Positions 8,228 to 16,241 of a DNA stretch of 32,420 nucleotides are shown in pieces. The position numbers and the translations under genes were made by a program. The stretch comes from Gammaproteobacteria bacterium (GTDB taxonomy: Bacteria; Pseudomonadota; Gammaproteobacteria; Steroidobacterales; XN24). The stretch covers positions 1 through 32,420 of the forward strand of contig JARFQW010000137.1 of assembly GCA_029287575.1 (NCBI GenBank), in the 5' to 3' direction. Every line of letters begins with the position of its first letter. Position 1 is the stretch's first letter. The notes below the pieces were generated by a model, which was given only the letters and a program-made list of their open reading frames with translations, was not told where the DNA came from and made no database searches.

Positions 8228-9159
8228 CTCGAGGTCTGCTGAGGCTCGACTGTCGCGAAAAAGTGCAGCTCCCGGTAACGGCGGCAGACTTCCTCGGCGA
8301 ACAGGGGCGAGTAGTAGGAGCCGGCAACGAAGGCCTCCCCGCCGGCGCGGGGATAAAGGTCCGGGGCATCCAGGTGCCTGGGTATGGTCTCCCGGTGCTC
8401 GGGAGACTGTGGCACCACCAGCACTTCGTAGACGAGTCCGCCCTCGTCATCGTCGGCGAAATACCCTTCCACGGCATGGCCGACCTCTTCGAGGATCAGG
8501 TGCTCTTCGTGCGTCACCTTTTTGTCGGCGCGAACGATAAAGCGGACCAGGTCCAGCACCTTCTGCACCTGCCGTCTCGGGGGTGTCAGTGCGAGATAGT
8601 CCATGAACGCTTCCCGCACCTGCTGAATGTCAGACTCGCCGCGCATTTCGTGGAGATCGCCGGGATCCAGGCCCCAGGGGCCGGCGACCGACTGGAGAAT
8701 TTCTACCTCTCGTTCGTCGAGATCCCGGTCAACCGTCGAGACCAGGCGCAGGATACGGACGATGGCTTTGGCCTCCTTGGGCTTGGTGAAACTGTGTATG
8801 AGATTGGCGAGTTCGCCCCGCTCTGTGCTCAGGGCCTGTCTGATCTTCTGCCAGAAGCTGGTGCGGTCTTCATCCTGTACCCAGAAACCGATGCCCACGA
8901 AAAAAAACACGAAGAAGACCACCAGGCTCAGCGCGAATTTTGCTGCGGCCACATAGTCATGGTCCACGATGACGAACTTCAGCAGGAAGGGAAGCGTGGT
9001 CAGTAGGCTGAGAAGCGCCGCCGCAACGGAGATACTCTCGGCGACGTCACGAATGTGCTTTCGAGCCCAGAGCTTGTTGACTTTCAAATACGCGATGACG
9101 GCCGAGATCATGACGCCGATCATCGCGGCGCTCGTGATCCAACGATCAAGACTGCTCAT
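8224..9159 (-). CDS. Membrane-anchored protein with TerB-like domain(s)
   Basis: The 311-residue protein has three predicted membrane segments in its first 95 residues (about 9-25, 42-65, 72-93). A cytoplasmic helical region follows with two acidic TerB-like motifs: STVDRDLDEREVEIL (about residues 141-155) and RADKKVTHEEHLILEEV (about 213-229). The D-x-x-[ILV]-x-x-x-E pattern is typical of TerB/TerB-like helical domains, which sometimes bind metal. The last 90 residues are not recognised. TerB proteins were named for tellurite resistance, but many stand-alone versions have unknown roles at the membrane. No TerC/D/E genes are nearby, so a tellurite role is not claimed. It is monocistronic and convergent with the efflux operon. 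Confidence 0.6.
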   Translation of the reverse strand: MSSLDRWITSAAMIGVMISAVIAYLKVNKLWARKHIRDVAESISVAAALLSLLTTLPFLLKFVIVDHDYVAAAKFALSLVVFFVFFFVGIGFWVQDEDRTSFWQKIRQALSTERGELANLIHSFTKPKEAKAIVRILRLVSTVDRDLDEREVEILQSVAGPWGLDPGDLHEMRGESDIQQVREAFMDYLALTPPRRQVQKVLDLVRFIVRADKKVTHEEHLILEEVGHAVEGYFADDDEGGLVYEVLVVPQSPEHRETIPRHLDAPDLYPRAGGEAFVAGSYYSPLFAEEVCRRYRELHFFATVEPQQTSS

Positions 9160-9301
9160 TTATTGCCGCCCCCCGAACCGCGCTGGCGCCGCGGCATTCT
9201 TCTGCTGTGTGCTGGCCGGAGCCGGCACAAGATTTCGATGGTAAGCGCACCGGCCCGAAAAATCAGCCGCGGCGGGGTGTTCGGACACGCGCGTGATCTG
9301 C

Positions 9302-10342
9302 TCATCGGCGGCCACTGCCGGCGTCCGGGTGCCGGCGGCGGAGCTTGCCCGGTGCACAACCAAACCAGCGTCGGCATGCATGTGAAAAGTTTGCCGCATC
9401 GCTGAACCCGACACGATGGGCGATCTCGGCGAGACTCAGCGGCGTGTCCTGAAGATAGGTCTCAGCCAGTTCCCGTCGCACCTCGTCCCGCAGAGACCGA
9501 AAGCTCAGGCCCTCCTGGCTCAGGCGCCGGCGAAAGGTGCGCTCGGACATGTGCAGATCCGCCGCCATGCGTGCCTGACTCGGGAATGCTCCCCGGGCCC
9601 GCAGCAGGCGGCCCCGGACCTGGTCGGCCAGCGGACCGGCATCGTGCATTCGCCTCAACAGGGCAGCACAGTGACGTTCGGCTGCAGCGGCAGTAACGGG
9701 ATTCGCTTGGGGCAGGGGCCGGGCCAGTATCTCCGGGTCCAGCGTGACTCGGCCCCTTTGCGTGCCGAAGATCACCGGGCCGTCGAACACCGGCCGATAG
9801 GCATCGGACCAATCCGGCGCGGAGTAGGGAAACTCGACGGACTCCAGGCGAGGCCGGGTGCCCAGCAGACCCGCGACCAGCGTGACGGCCGCAGCAATGT
9901 CGCGCTCCATGAAGAATGTTTCCAGGGCGCCGAGATCCGCGCGCGGCCGGAACTCGAGAATCGCCCGGTCGGCTTCGGAGCGAAAGTTCCAGCGCAGATA
10001 GGTGTGCACGAGATCCATGTGCTGCAACCCGACCCGTATCGCACTCAGAAGATTCGGGCTGCTGACCATCGCCAGCCCCCAGGCACCGAACAGCGCGTAA
10101 TGGTGACGCAACCCCGCCCTGAGCCCCAGATCGGGCCACGGGCTGCGCGTTTTCGCGGCCCGAACGAACGCCAGTTCCCGGTCCTGGCTGATCGATGCGC
10201 TCTGGGCGTGCAGGATCTCCGGGTCCAGCCCGGCATCCGCGAGCAGAGGCCGCGGATCGATGCCGCCTTCCGACAACAGCCCCGCAAGGACCACGACACC
10301 GGTGGCCGGGTGGACGGCTTCGCTGAACGTCATTGAGTCCAT
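9302..10342 (-). CDS. AraC-family transcriptional regulator (OruR type), probable alkB regulator
   Basis: The 346-residue protein has an N-terminal effector domain of the 'arabinose-binding-like' type found in OruR/ArgR-like AraC regulators. At the C-terminus are two HTH motifs: LHMSERTFRRRLSQEGLSFR, and LSLAEIAHRVGFSDAANFSH followed by ACRRWFGCAP, the canonical AraC signature. It is divergent from alkB with a 101-bp gap. By analogy with other alkane-hydroxylase loci it is likely to control alkB, perhaps in response to an alkane or fatty-acid-like effector. The first ATG (10342) and a second at 10333 are both possible. No distinct AraC half-site pair could be picked out by eye. Confidence 0.88.
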   Translation of the reverse strand: MDSMTFSEAVHPATGVVVLAGLLSEGGIDPRPLLADAGLDPEILHAQSASISQDRELAFVRAAKTRSPWPDLGLRAGLRHHYALFGAWGLAMVSSPNLLSAIRVGLQHMDLVHTYLRWNFRSEADRAILEFRPRADLGALETFFMERDIAAAVTLVAGLLGTRPRLESVEFPYSAPDWSDAYRPVFDGPVIFGTQRGRVTLDPEILARPLPQANPVTAAAAERHCAALLRRMHDAGPLADQVRGRLLRARGAFPSQARMAADLHMSERTFRRRLSQEGLSFRSLRDEVRRELAETYLQDTPLSLAEIAHRVGFSDAANFSHACRRWFGCAPGKLRRRHPDAGSGRR

Positions 10343-10443
10343 TGTTGGCCGAAAATAACAAAAACCTTAGCCGGGCGGAACAACGACATCGGCCGCCGGC
10401 GCATCTATCGTGACGCTATTGCTTCTCATACCGGATCTAATTC

Positions 10444-11601
10444 ATGTCGACCGCCGCCGCCCTGCCCTGGAAAGACCGCAAGCGTTACCTTTGGATCATC
10501 TCCGCGGTCCTGCCCGCGCTCCCCTTGCTCAGCCTCGCCCTATGGTCCATGACGCGGAATGACCTCAGCCTGTGGCTGACCCTCTTGGTCGTTTACGGCG
10601 TCATCCCCGTGCTGGACCTGGTGCTGGGAGAGGACCGCAGCAACCCTCCGGAGGAGGCCGTGCCCGCGCTGGAAGCCGATCCCTGGTACCGGTGGCTGGT
10701 CTACGCTGCCGTGCCGCTGGTTTACCTGACCGTGATCGTCGGAACGGTTTTTGCGATGACCGCGGAGCTCGGTCTGCTCGGCTATCTCGGCCTGGCCCTG
10801 TCCGTTGGCTGGATCGGCGGCGCGGGAATCAATATCGGCCATGAGCTGGGACACAAAAAGGGCCTTTTCGACCGCACGATGGCCAGGCTCTCCCTGGCGG
10901 CCAGCGGCTACGGTCACTTTCAGATCGAGCACGTCCGGGGCCATCATCGTGACGTCGCGACCCCCGAGGACAGCGCTTCATCACGGCTGGGGGAAAGCTA
11001 CTATCGGTTCATCACCCGGGAGATTCCGGGCGGGTTCTCGCGGGCCTGGCGCCTGGAGAGCGAACGCCTGGCCCGGCAGGGCAAGGGTCCCTGGACACCC
11101 GGCAATGAGATTCTCCAGCCGGCACTGGTCACGGTCCTGTTGTACGGAGGCCTGACGCTGTGGCTCGGCTGGCAGGCCCTGCCGTTCCTGCTACTGCAGG
11201 CCGCGTTCGCCTACACGCTGTTGTCCGCGGCCAACTACGTCGAGCACTACGGGCTGCTGCGGGACAAGGTTGGCGAGGGACGCTACGAGCGGCCGCAACC
11301 CCGGCACTCCTGGAACAGCAATCATATCGTTTCGAACCTCGTGCTCTACCAGCTGGAACGGCATTCCGACCATCATGCCCACCCCACCCGCAGCTACCAG
11401 GCGCTGCGTCATTTCGAGGACGCGCCGCAGCTGCCTACCGGCTATTTCGGCATGTTTCTCGTCGCCCTGTTTCCGCCCCTGTGGCGGCGGGTCATGGACC
11501 CACGGGTGCTGGCGCATGCCAGGGGAGACCTGTCCCGGATCAATATCGATCCCGCGTCGGCTGACCGTTACCAGAACGGCCATCGGCCCGTCGCTGCGTG
11601 A
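10444..11601 (+). CDS. alkB: Alkane 1-monooxygenase (integral-membrane non-heme diiron hydroxylase)
   Basis: The 385-residue protein has six hydrophobic segments and the full AlkB histidine set: GHELGHKKG (132-140), EHVRGHHRDVATPED (162-176), NYVEHYGL (264-271) and LERHSDHHAHPTRSYQ (304-319). These bind the diiron centre that hydroxylates the terminal carbon of n-alkanes using O2 and electrons from rubredoxin. The last His box with 'RHSDHHAxPxRxYQ' is diagnostic for AlkB and separates it from xylene monooxygenase and desaturases. A rubredoxin gene overlaps its stop and an AraC-type regulator gene is divergent from it. No rubredoxin reductase is present in the window. The ribosome-binding site is weak. 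Confidence 0.96.
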   Translation: MSTAAALPWKDRKRYLWIISAVLPALPLLSLALWSMTRNDLSLWLTLLVVYGVIPVLDLVLGEDRSNPPEEAVPALEADPWYRWLVYAAVPLVYLTVIVGTVFAMTAELGLLGYLGLALSVGWIGGAGINIGHELGHKKGLFDRTMARLSLAASGYGHFQIEHVRGHHRDVATPEDSASSRLGESYYRFITREIPGGFSRAWRLESERLARQGKGPWTPGNEILQPALVTVLLYGGLTLWLGWQALPFLLLQAAFAYTLLSAANYVEHYGLLRDKVGEGRYERPQPRHSWNSNHIVSNLVLYQLERHSDHHAHPTRSYQALRHFEDAPQLPTGYFGMFLVALFPPLWRRVMDPRVLAHARGDLSRINIDPASADRYQNGHRPVAA

Positions 11602-11792
11602 CACGCTGGCGGTGTCCGGAGTGCGGCTACCGCTACGACGAGATAGCGGGGGACCTCCATGAGGGCTTTGCGCCGGGCATGAAGCTGTGTGGCCTGCCCA
11701 CGGACTGGACCTGTCCTGACTGTGGAATCATTCCGGCGCGCGAGTTTGTTCCCGACGCCGATGGCCGCAATCCGGAAGCCGACAAACGCTAG
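11598..11792 (+). CDS. Rubredoxin (AlkG-type electron donor to AlkB)
   Basis: The 64-residue protein has two iron-binding CxxC pairs, CPECGY (Cys6, Cys9) and CPDCG (Cys39, Cys42), and the rubredoxin spacing between them (YDE...G...FAPG...LPTDWTCPDCG). One iron sits on the four cysteines and passes single electrons to AlkB. A fifth cysteine (Cys31) is present, which is unusual but outside the metal site. The start is GTG at 11598, overlapping the alkB stop (GTGA), so the two proteins are translationally coupled. Confidence 0.93.
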   Translation: MTRWRCPECGYRYDEIAGDLHEGFAPGMKLCGLPTDWTCPDCGIIPAREFVPDADGRNPEADKR

Positions 11793-11805
11793 CGCCGCCG
11801 GCGGT

Positions 11806-12465
11806 TCAGCCCGAGGCCAGCCGGTCCGCCCAGCGGGTGGTTTCCGGAAGGCGAAAACGGGTGACACAGTCCATCACCCGGCGCAGCGCGGTCCGGAGCG
11901 TTATCCGGTGACCGGACGATACGTACAGGGGCCGTGTCCCGGCCCGGGTTCTCAGCACACCGCCGATCATCTCTCGTCCGTCCATCAGCGGGCTCCAGTC
12001 GCCTTTTCGGGGCCCCGGTTCCTGGTGCTCGCCGACCAGCCGGGTCTTGGCCACGCCGATGGTCGGGATGTCGGTCAGAACGCCGAGATGGCAAGCAAGG
12101 CCGAAGCGACGCGGGTGGGCAATACCCTGACCGTCGCATAGGATCAGATCCGGAGGCGTGTCCAGCGCCCCCAGCGCATCCAGGAGCACCGGTACTTCGC
12201 GGAACGACAGCAGCCCGGGGACATAGGGAAAGCTGACGGGGCGCCGCCGTACCGCGCTCGCCAGGAGGTCCAGGCTGTCGGCGGACAGCACCGCCACGGC
12301 ACCGCGCGCCGTTCGGCGGCCGTCCTCGAAACCGACGTCGCAGCCGGCGATGCGACGCACCGGTCCCCGCCGGTCCTTGAGGATCACCCGGCTTCGCAGC
12401 TTTTCCTGGACGGCGCGTGCCTCGGCCGGCGCCAGATCCCACGCATGCTCGACGCGAGCGCCCAT
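11806..12465 (-). CDS. nfi: Endonuclease V (deoxyinosine 3' endonuclease)
   Basis: The 219-residue protein has the EndoV catalytic set: IAGCDVGFE (Asp43), PYVPGLLSFRE (wedge tyrosine 81, Glu90) and CDGQGIAHPRR (Asp111, His117), followed by PTIGVAKTRL. These equal the metal-binding acidic residues of known EndoV. The enzyme nicks DNA one base 3' of hypoxanthine from adenine deamination and starts its repair. I chose the ATG at 12465 because the protein then matches the family length (about 220-225 residues). The frame stays open to 12825 but overlaps the divergent small-heat-shock gene. An upstream ATG giving MDYGRNPG... cannot be excluded. The C-terminus LPETTRWADRLASG matches E. coli LPEPTRWADAVAS. 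Confidence 0.92.
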   Translation of the reverse strand: MGARVEHAWDLAPAEARAVQEKLRSRVILKDRRGPVRRIAGCDVGFEDGRRTARGAVAVLSADSLDLLASAVRRRPVSFPYVPGLLSFREVPVLLDALGALDTPPDLILCDGQGIAHPRRFGLACHLGVLTDIPTIGVAKTRLVGEHQEPGPRKGDWSPLMDGREMIGGVLRTRAGTRPLYVSSGHRITLRTALRRVMDCVTRFRLPETTRWADRLASG

Positions 12466-12628
12466 ATCGGTATCTCGAATCCCCGGATTTCTACCGTAGT
12501 CCATCCAGCGATTCGGGACATAGGTAAAACTCCCGATGGATCTGCCGGTAAGCGCCCCAATGTCTGATATCGCCCGGAGACGGGGGGACCCCTTCGTTTC
12601 CGGAGAAACCCACAACGGAGGTAACCCC

Positions 12629-13126
12629 ATGTCGACCGTACGTGAATTGACCCCGACGATCGGAAAATCGAAGGATGTCGGACGGCCGGTACGCCCCATG
12701 GGCCGGACCATGGAAGAGTTGTTCGAGCATGTTCTCGGGCGCCCGTTCCTGGACACAGTCGGCCTCAGACGGCCTCTTTTTTCCGAACTCGAGGCGCCGG
12801 AATTCCGGCTGCCGCGGGTGGACATGATCGACTATGACGAGCACCTGCTGGTGCGTGCCGAGCTGCCCGGCATCAAGAAAGGCGATATCGAGATCAGCCT
12901 TGCGGATGAAAGCCTGACCATCAGCGTTGTCCGCGACATCAAGGAAGAAAAAAAGGAAGAGCGGTTCTACCGGTATGAACTGGCGCACGGCGCATTCGAG
13001 CGCACCCTGGATCTGCCGAAGATCGTGGATCCGGCCAAGGCCAAGGCCGAACTCAAGGACGGCATTCTCGAAATCGTCCTGCCAAAGGCGACCAAGGAAA
13101 GCCGCCGCCTGCTGAAAGTCAGCTAG
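12629..13126 (+). CDS. Small heat-shock protein, Hsp20/alpha-crystallin family
   Basis: The 165-residue protein has a central alpha-crystallin domain (about 60-155): PRVDMIDYDEHLLVRAELPG, then KKGDIEISLADESLTI, ending with AELKDGILEIVLPKA, the conserved 'A-x-x-x-G-x-L' motif. It is an ATP-independent chaperone that holds unfolding proteins. The ATG at 12629 is chosen because GGAGGT lies 6 nt upstream; the longer open frame from 12536 lacks such a site. The usual C-terminal I-x-I/V motif is not obvious (the tail is ESRRLLKVS). Two hairpins follow the gene. No clear sigma-32 promoter was found upstream. Confidence 0.92.
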   Translation: MSTVRELTPTIGKSKDVGRPVRPMGRTMEELFEHVLGRPFLDTVGLRRPLFSELEAPEFRLPRVDMIDYDEHLLVRAELPGIKKGDIEISLADESLTISVVRDIKEEKKEERFYRYELAHGAFERTLDLPKIVDPAKAKAELKDGILEIVLPKATKESRRLLKVS

Positions 13127-13136
13127 GCCAAAATTT

Positions 13137-13180
13137 CCGGGCATGAAGCCCGGGGGATCGGGGCGGGGCAACCCGCCCCG
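13137..13180 (+). terminator. Tandem GC hairpins between hsp20 and the convergent histidine kinase gene
   Basis: The first hairpin pairs CCGGGC (13137-13142) with GCCCGG (13148-13153) around ATGAA. The second pairs CGGGGCGGG (13159-13167) with CCCGCCCCG (13172-13180), a perfect 9-bp stem closed by a GCAA (GNRA) tetraloop. Only scattered T residues follow (GTTCGTTCG). They sit in the 114-bp gap between convergent genes, so a bidirectional terminator is likely. Confidence 0.55.
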
Positions 13181-13240
13181 GTTCGTTCGCCTGCCGGGTC
13201 CGGGCCGGCACGGTTCCGCACGCCTGCTTCAGGCCCTGCT

Positions 13241-14593
13241 TCAGGCGGCCGGGCCAGACACTCGCTCCGGCGGCAGCTGCACGTCGACCCTGGCGCCTCC
13301 CAACGCTGACACGCCTGCCTCGATGGAGCCGCCCAGATCCGCCGTGATGTCGCGCACGACCGCCAGCCCGATGCCCTGGCCTCCCGGGCGCAGGTCCCGG
13401 CGTGTCCCGCGCTCCATCAGCGCGTCCGGATTCGAGGGCAGTCCGGGCCCGTCATCCTCCACGGTGACCGACAGGCCGTTGTGGCGCCGGGCGGAGACGC
13501 GGACCTGGCCCGCCGCCCATTTCCAGGCATTGTCCATCAGGTTGCCCAGCACCTCGGCGAGATCGCCCCGGTCCCCTCTGAATGTCAGGCCGGGTTCGAT
13601 CCGGAGTTCGCAGGTGACCGGCTTGTCCCCGTGGACCTTCGCCAGGGCCGCCGCGGTGGCTTGGGCGAGTTCGGCCACGTTCACCGTTTCGCCGGCCAGG
13701 CCATGCTGGCCGCTGGCGGTGGCGCGGGCCAGCTGGTAGGCGACGATGTCATCGATCCGGTCCACGGGTCCGGCCACCTCGGGAGGGGGCTCGCCGCTGG
13801 CTGACAGGGTGCTTCGAAGGACAGCCAGCGGTGTCTTGAGACTGTGGGCCAGATTGTCGAGGGTTTCCCGGTAACGGGTCGTACGCGAGCGTTCCTGCAC
13901 GACCAGGTCGTTGATTCGTCCCGTCAGAGCCTGCAGCTCGGACGGAAAATCGTCGCTCAGCCGTTCGCGCTGCCCCGCTTCCATGGCGGCGATTTCTTCG
14001 ACCGCCTTCCCCAGCGGTTTCAGCAGGTACGACAACAGCCAGAGCTGAACGGCCACCAGCGCGACGCCGAGAATCGCAAACCACGTGCCGATCTCCCGAC
14101 GGAAGCGGCCGAGCTCCGCCCCGTACGCAGCGAGACTCTCCGCTACCTCCACCGTGTACGTTGGCAGGGCGCCGGATTCCAGCTCCCACTCAATGCCGAA
14201 GCGAAGCCGGGCCAGCCCCGACTCTTCCCCATCGAGGCGATCGTAGAGGCGTTCGCCAGGCTGGACCGGCCGGCTGCTCTCGGGGGTCCAGCCGGCCACC
14301 GAAGGTGCGGCCCATACCGTCTCGCCATCCTCGTCGAGTATGCGTGCGTAGAGCCCCGATCCGGGACGATAGAAACGTTCCTCTGGCAGGTCGCCGCGCA
14401 TGCTGATGCTGCTGTCCGGCAGGACCTCGGCCGCGGCGAGCAGGCCGAGTACCCGGGACATCAGCAGGTCGCGGGTGGCGCGTTCACTGCTTTGCCGGAA
14501 CGCGTGGTCGAGCGCGGCCCCGGCCAGTCCGAGAAACACCACGAGCAGGAGCGCGCTGGCCACCAGGAGGCGGCGGGCCAGGGTGCCGGGCAC
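13241..14593 (-). CDS. PhoQ-like sensor histidine kinase
   Basis: The 450-residue kinase has TM1 (about 8-28), a periplasmic sensor region of about 140 residues with several acidic stretches, and TM2 (about 171-190). A HAMP-like linker follows, then the H-box LDNLAHSLKTPLAVLRS (phospho-acceptor His250), the N-box NLMDNAWKWA (351-360), DGPGLP (381-386) and GGQGIGLAVV. The 'HSLKTPLAVL' H-box is the form found in PhoQ. The start is GTG at 14593, one base after the stop of the response-regulator gene, so they form an operon. It probably senses an envelope signal and phosphorylates the adjacent regulator. The ligand is unknown; PhoQ itself senses Mg2+, antimicrobial peptides and pH, which cannot be assumed here. 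Confidence 0.92.
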   Translation of the reverse strand: MPGTLARRLLVASALLLVVFLGLAGAALDHAFRQSSERATRDLLMSRVLGLLAAAEVLPDSSISMRGDLPEERFYRPGSGLYARILDEDGETVWAAPSVAGWTPESSRPVQPGERLYDRLDGEESGLARLRFGIEWELESGALPTYTVEVAESLAAYGAELGRFRREIGTWFAILGVALVAVQLWLLSYLLKPLGKAVEEIAAMEAGQRERLSDDFPSELQALTGRINDLVVQERSRTTRYRETLDNLAHSLKTPLAVLRSTLSASGEPPPEVAGPVDRIDDIVAYQLARATASGQHGLAGETVNVAELAQATAAALAKVHGDKPVTCELRIEPGLTFRGDRGDLAEVLGNLMDNAWKWAAGQVRVSARRHNGLSVTVEDDGPGLPSNPDALMERGTRRDLRPGGQGIGLAVVRDITADLGGSIEAGVSALGGARVDVQLPPERVSGPAA

Positions 14594-14594
14594 G

Positions 14595-15284
14595 TCAGTC
14601 AGGCTGGCCTGCGCGGGGCAGGGTCCAGCGATAGCCGCGGCCGCGAAGGGTTTCTATGGGTCCCAGGGTCGCCTCGGGGTCCAGTTTTTTGCGCAAGCGT
14701 CCGACAAAAACCTCGATGACGTTGGAGTCACGGTCGAAGTCCTGCTCGTAGATGTGCTCGGTGAGTTCCGTCTTGGAAACCACGTCGCCCGCCTTCATCA
14801 GCAGACACTCCAGCACGCGGAACTCGAAGCTCGTCAGATCCACCTTGCGGTTGTCCACCCGGACTTCCTGGCTACGGGTATCCAGCGCGACCGGGCCGCT
14901 GACTAGCACCGGGTGCGACCAGCCGGCCGCCCGGCGGAGCAGGGCCTGGACCCGGGCCAGCAGTTCTTCCATGTGAAAGGGTTTGACGAGATAGTCGTCG
15001 GCACCGGCGCCAAGGCCGTCTACCTTATCCTCCCAGCGGCCCCGGGCCGTAAGGACGAGAATGGGAAAGCCGACGCCGTCCTCGCGCAGATGGCGGATCA
15101 CGTCCATGCCCGGAATGCCGGGCAGGCCGAGGTCGACGATGGCCAGGTCCTGGGGGTATTCGCGGGCGAACCACAGGCCCTCTTCGCCGTCACCGGCTTC
15201 GTCCACCACAAACCCGGCGTCGCGCAAGCGGGTGGCGACGGATGCCCTGAGGGGTGCCTCGTCTTCGATGATGAGCAGGCGCAT
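14595..15284 (-). CDS. PhoP-like OmpR-family response regulator
   Basis: The 229-residue protein has a receiver domain with IIEDE (acidic pocket), phospho-acceptor Asp51 (AIVDLGLPG), Thr79 and Lys101 (VKPFHMEE). A winged-helix DNA-binding domain (about 130-222) follows, with VVSKTELTEHIYEQDFDRDS, then NVIEVFVGRLRKKL and LRGRGYRW. This form of the effector domain is characteristic of the PhoP branch. The gene sits 3 nt after the PepSY gene and 1 nt before the kinase gene. It is the obvious candidate to bind the four-half-site dyad at 16316-16356. Confidence 0.94.
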   Translation of the reverse strand: MRLLIIEDEAPLRASVATRLRDAGFVVDEAGDGEEGLWFAREYPQDLAIVDLGLPGIPGMDVIRHLREDGVGFPILVLTARGRWEDKVDGLGAGADDYLVKPFHMEELLARVQALLRRAAGWSHPVLVSGPVALDTRSQEVRVDNRKVDLTSFEFRVLECLLMKAGDVVSKTELTEHIYEQDFDRDSNVIEVFVGRLRKKLDPEATLGPIETLRGRGYRWTLPRAGQPD

Positions 15285-15287
15285 GGC

Positions 15288-15584
15288 TTACTTTATCTTG
15301 CCGCTGCGGGCACTGACCCGGACCGTGCGCACCCGGCCCTCGGCCGTCAGGAACTTGATCCGGTGTTCGGCCCGTTCGCCCTGGCCCTTGGTCTCGGCCT
15401 TCAGGACGGTGATATCGCCGTACTGGCGACGGACCTTGCGAATCGCTTCGTCCAGGCTCACCGAGCCGTTCCTGGCGGCCAGTACGATCCGCTCACCCGT
15501 GTATTGCGGAGCGGCCCCGGCGGGGGCCGCTCCGCACAGCAGTCCGGACAAGACGATAACGCCGATGATGATTACGTGCTGCAT
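15288..15584 (-). CDS. Exported PepSY-domain protein
   Basis: The 98-residue protein has a signal peptide (about residues 1-24, ending CGAAPAGAA) and one PepSY domain: SVSLDEAIRKVRRQYGDITV, then a basic strand region HRIKFLTAEGRVRTVRVSAR ending SGKIK. PepSY modules are small periplasmic domains that often sit beside PhoPQ-like two-component genes and may modulate the kinase or peptidases. The ATG at 15584 gives a clean signal peptide; the frame stays open 17 codons further. The stop lies 3 nt before the response-regulator ATG. Confidence 0.85.
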   Translation of the reverse strand: MQHVIIIGVIVLSGLLCGAAPAGAAPQYTGERIVLAARNGSVSLDEAIRKVRRQYGDITVLKAETKGQGERAEHRIKFLTAEGRVRTVRVSARSGKIK

Positions 15585-15635
15585 TGCCCCGATTGTGTTC
15601 GAGCCCTGGCGGGCGCGCAATGCGGCACGTCCCAC

Positions 15636-16241
15636 TCAGGCCTTTTCGAGGGGTGTCAGCTCGACCTCGATCGCGATATGCGCGCCCGGGTGGGCATCCG
15701 TCGTGGTCGTGAATTCCCGCCCCATGTACTCGTAGGTGACGTGGTATCCGTCGAGTTCCCGCTCGGTGCGCCATTCGTCACGTACCTCGCAATGTTCGAC
15801 TGTCCGGTAGCGGGCCCGTCGCGGTTGCCGTGGCTCATAGGCGTCATCGTAGCGGGCTCGTGCGGAGTCATGGCCCACGGCGGCGCCGATCAGCGTGCCG
15901 AGGACCGTCATGGCGTCGCGGCCGTCGCCGCTGCCGAACTGGCGTCCGATTACGCCACCGATCACGCCACCGGCCACGGTCCGCCCCGCCGTTCCCCTGC
16001 GTCGCCGAGGCTCGGGCTCGTAGCGAACCCGCTCAATTTCCTGGTAGCACTCCTCGCGGGGAACGCTGAGGGTCACTGTCCGGTAAAGGGGCGTAACCTC
16101 CAGCACCTCGGCAAACTGGGTGTAACGCTCGCTGCCCCGCTCGTCCGCCGATGCGGTGGCGGTCATCCCTGCGGTCAGCAGCAGGGCAACCGCTGCGGCC
16201 GTGGTCGGGGCTTTCAACTGGGCCATAGTCTTGCGGGTCAT
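15636..16241 (-). CDS. YcfJ-like glycine-zipper 2TM protein
   Basis: The 201-residue protein has a signal peptide (about 1-32, cut after TASA). An N-terminal strand region (FAEVLEVTPLYRTVTLSVPR) is followed by EECYQE, then a basic linker and the glycine zipper RTVAGGVIGGVIGRQFGSGD (88-107) with VLGTLIGAAVGHDSA (113-127). The C-terminal domain has a conserved cysteine (Cys151), GYHVTYEYMGREF (165-177) and HPGAHIAIEVEL. This layout matches the YcfJ / 17-kDa surface-antigen group of outer-membrane-associated glycine-zipper proteins. RBS GGAG lies 8 nt before the ATG. It is first in the minus-strand operon with PepSY, regulator and kinase (51-nt gap to PepSY). A shortened paralogue lies at 21903-22316. 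Confidence 0.85.
   Translation of the reverse strand: MTRKTMAQLKAPTTAAAVALLLTAGMTATASADERGSERYTQFAEVLEVTPLYRTVTLSVPREECYQEIERVRYEPEPRRRRGTAGRTVAGGVIGGVIGRQFGSGDGRDAMTVLGTLIGAAVGHDSARARYDDAYEPRQPRRARYRTVEHCEVRDEWRTERELDGYHVTYEYMGREFTTTTDAHPGAHIAIEVELTPLEKA

Noticed and set aside
8224..9159. Tellurite-resistance operon
   Set aside because: Only a TerB-like domain is present, with no TerA, C, D, E or F neighbours.
12466..12628. Sigma-32 heat-shock promoter before hsp20
   Set aside because: A CCCCAAT-like element exists near 12556 but no CTTGAA-like -35 is at the right distance, so it is not reported.
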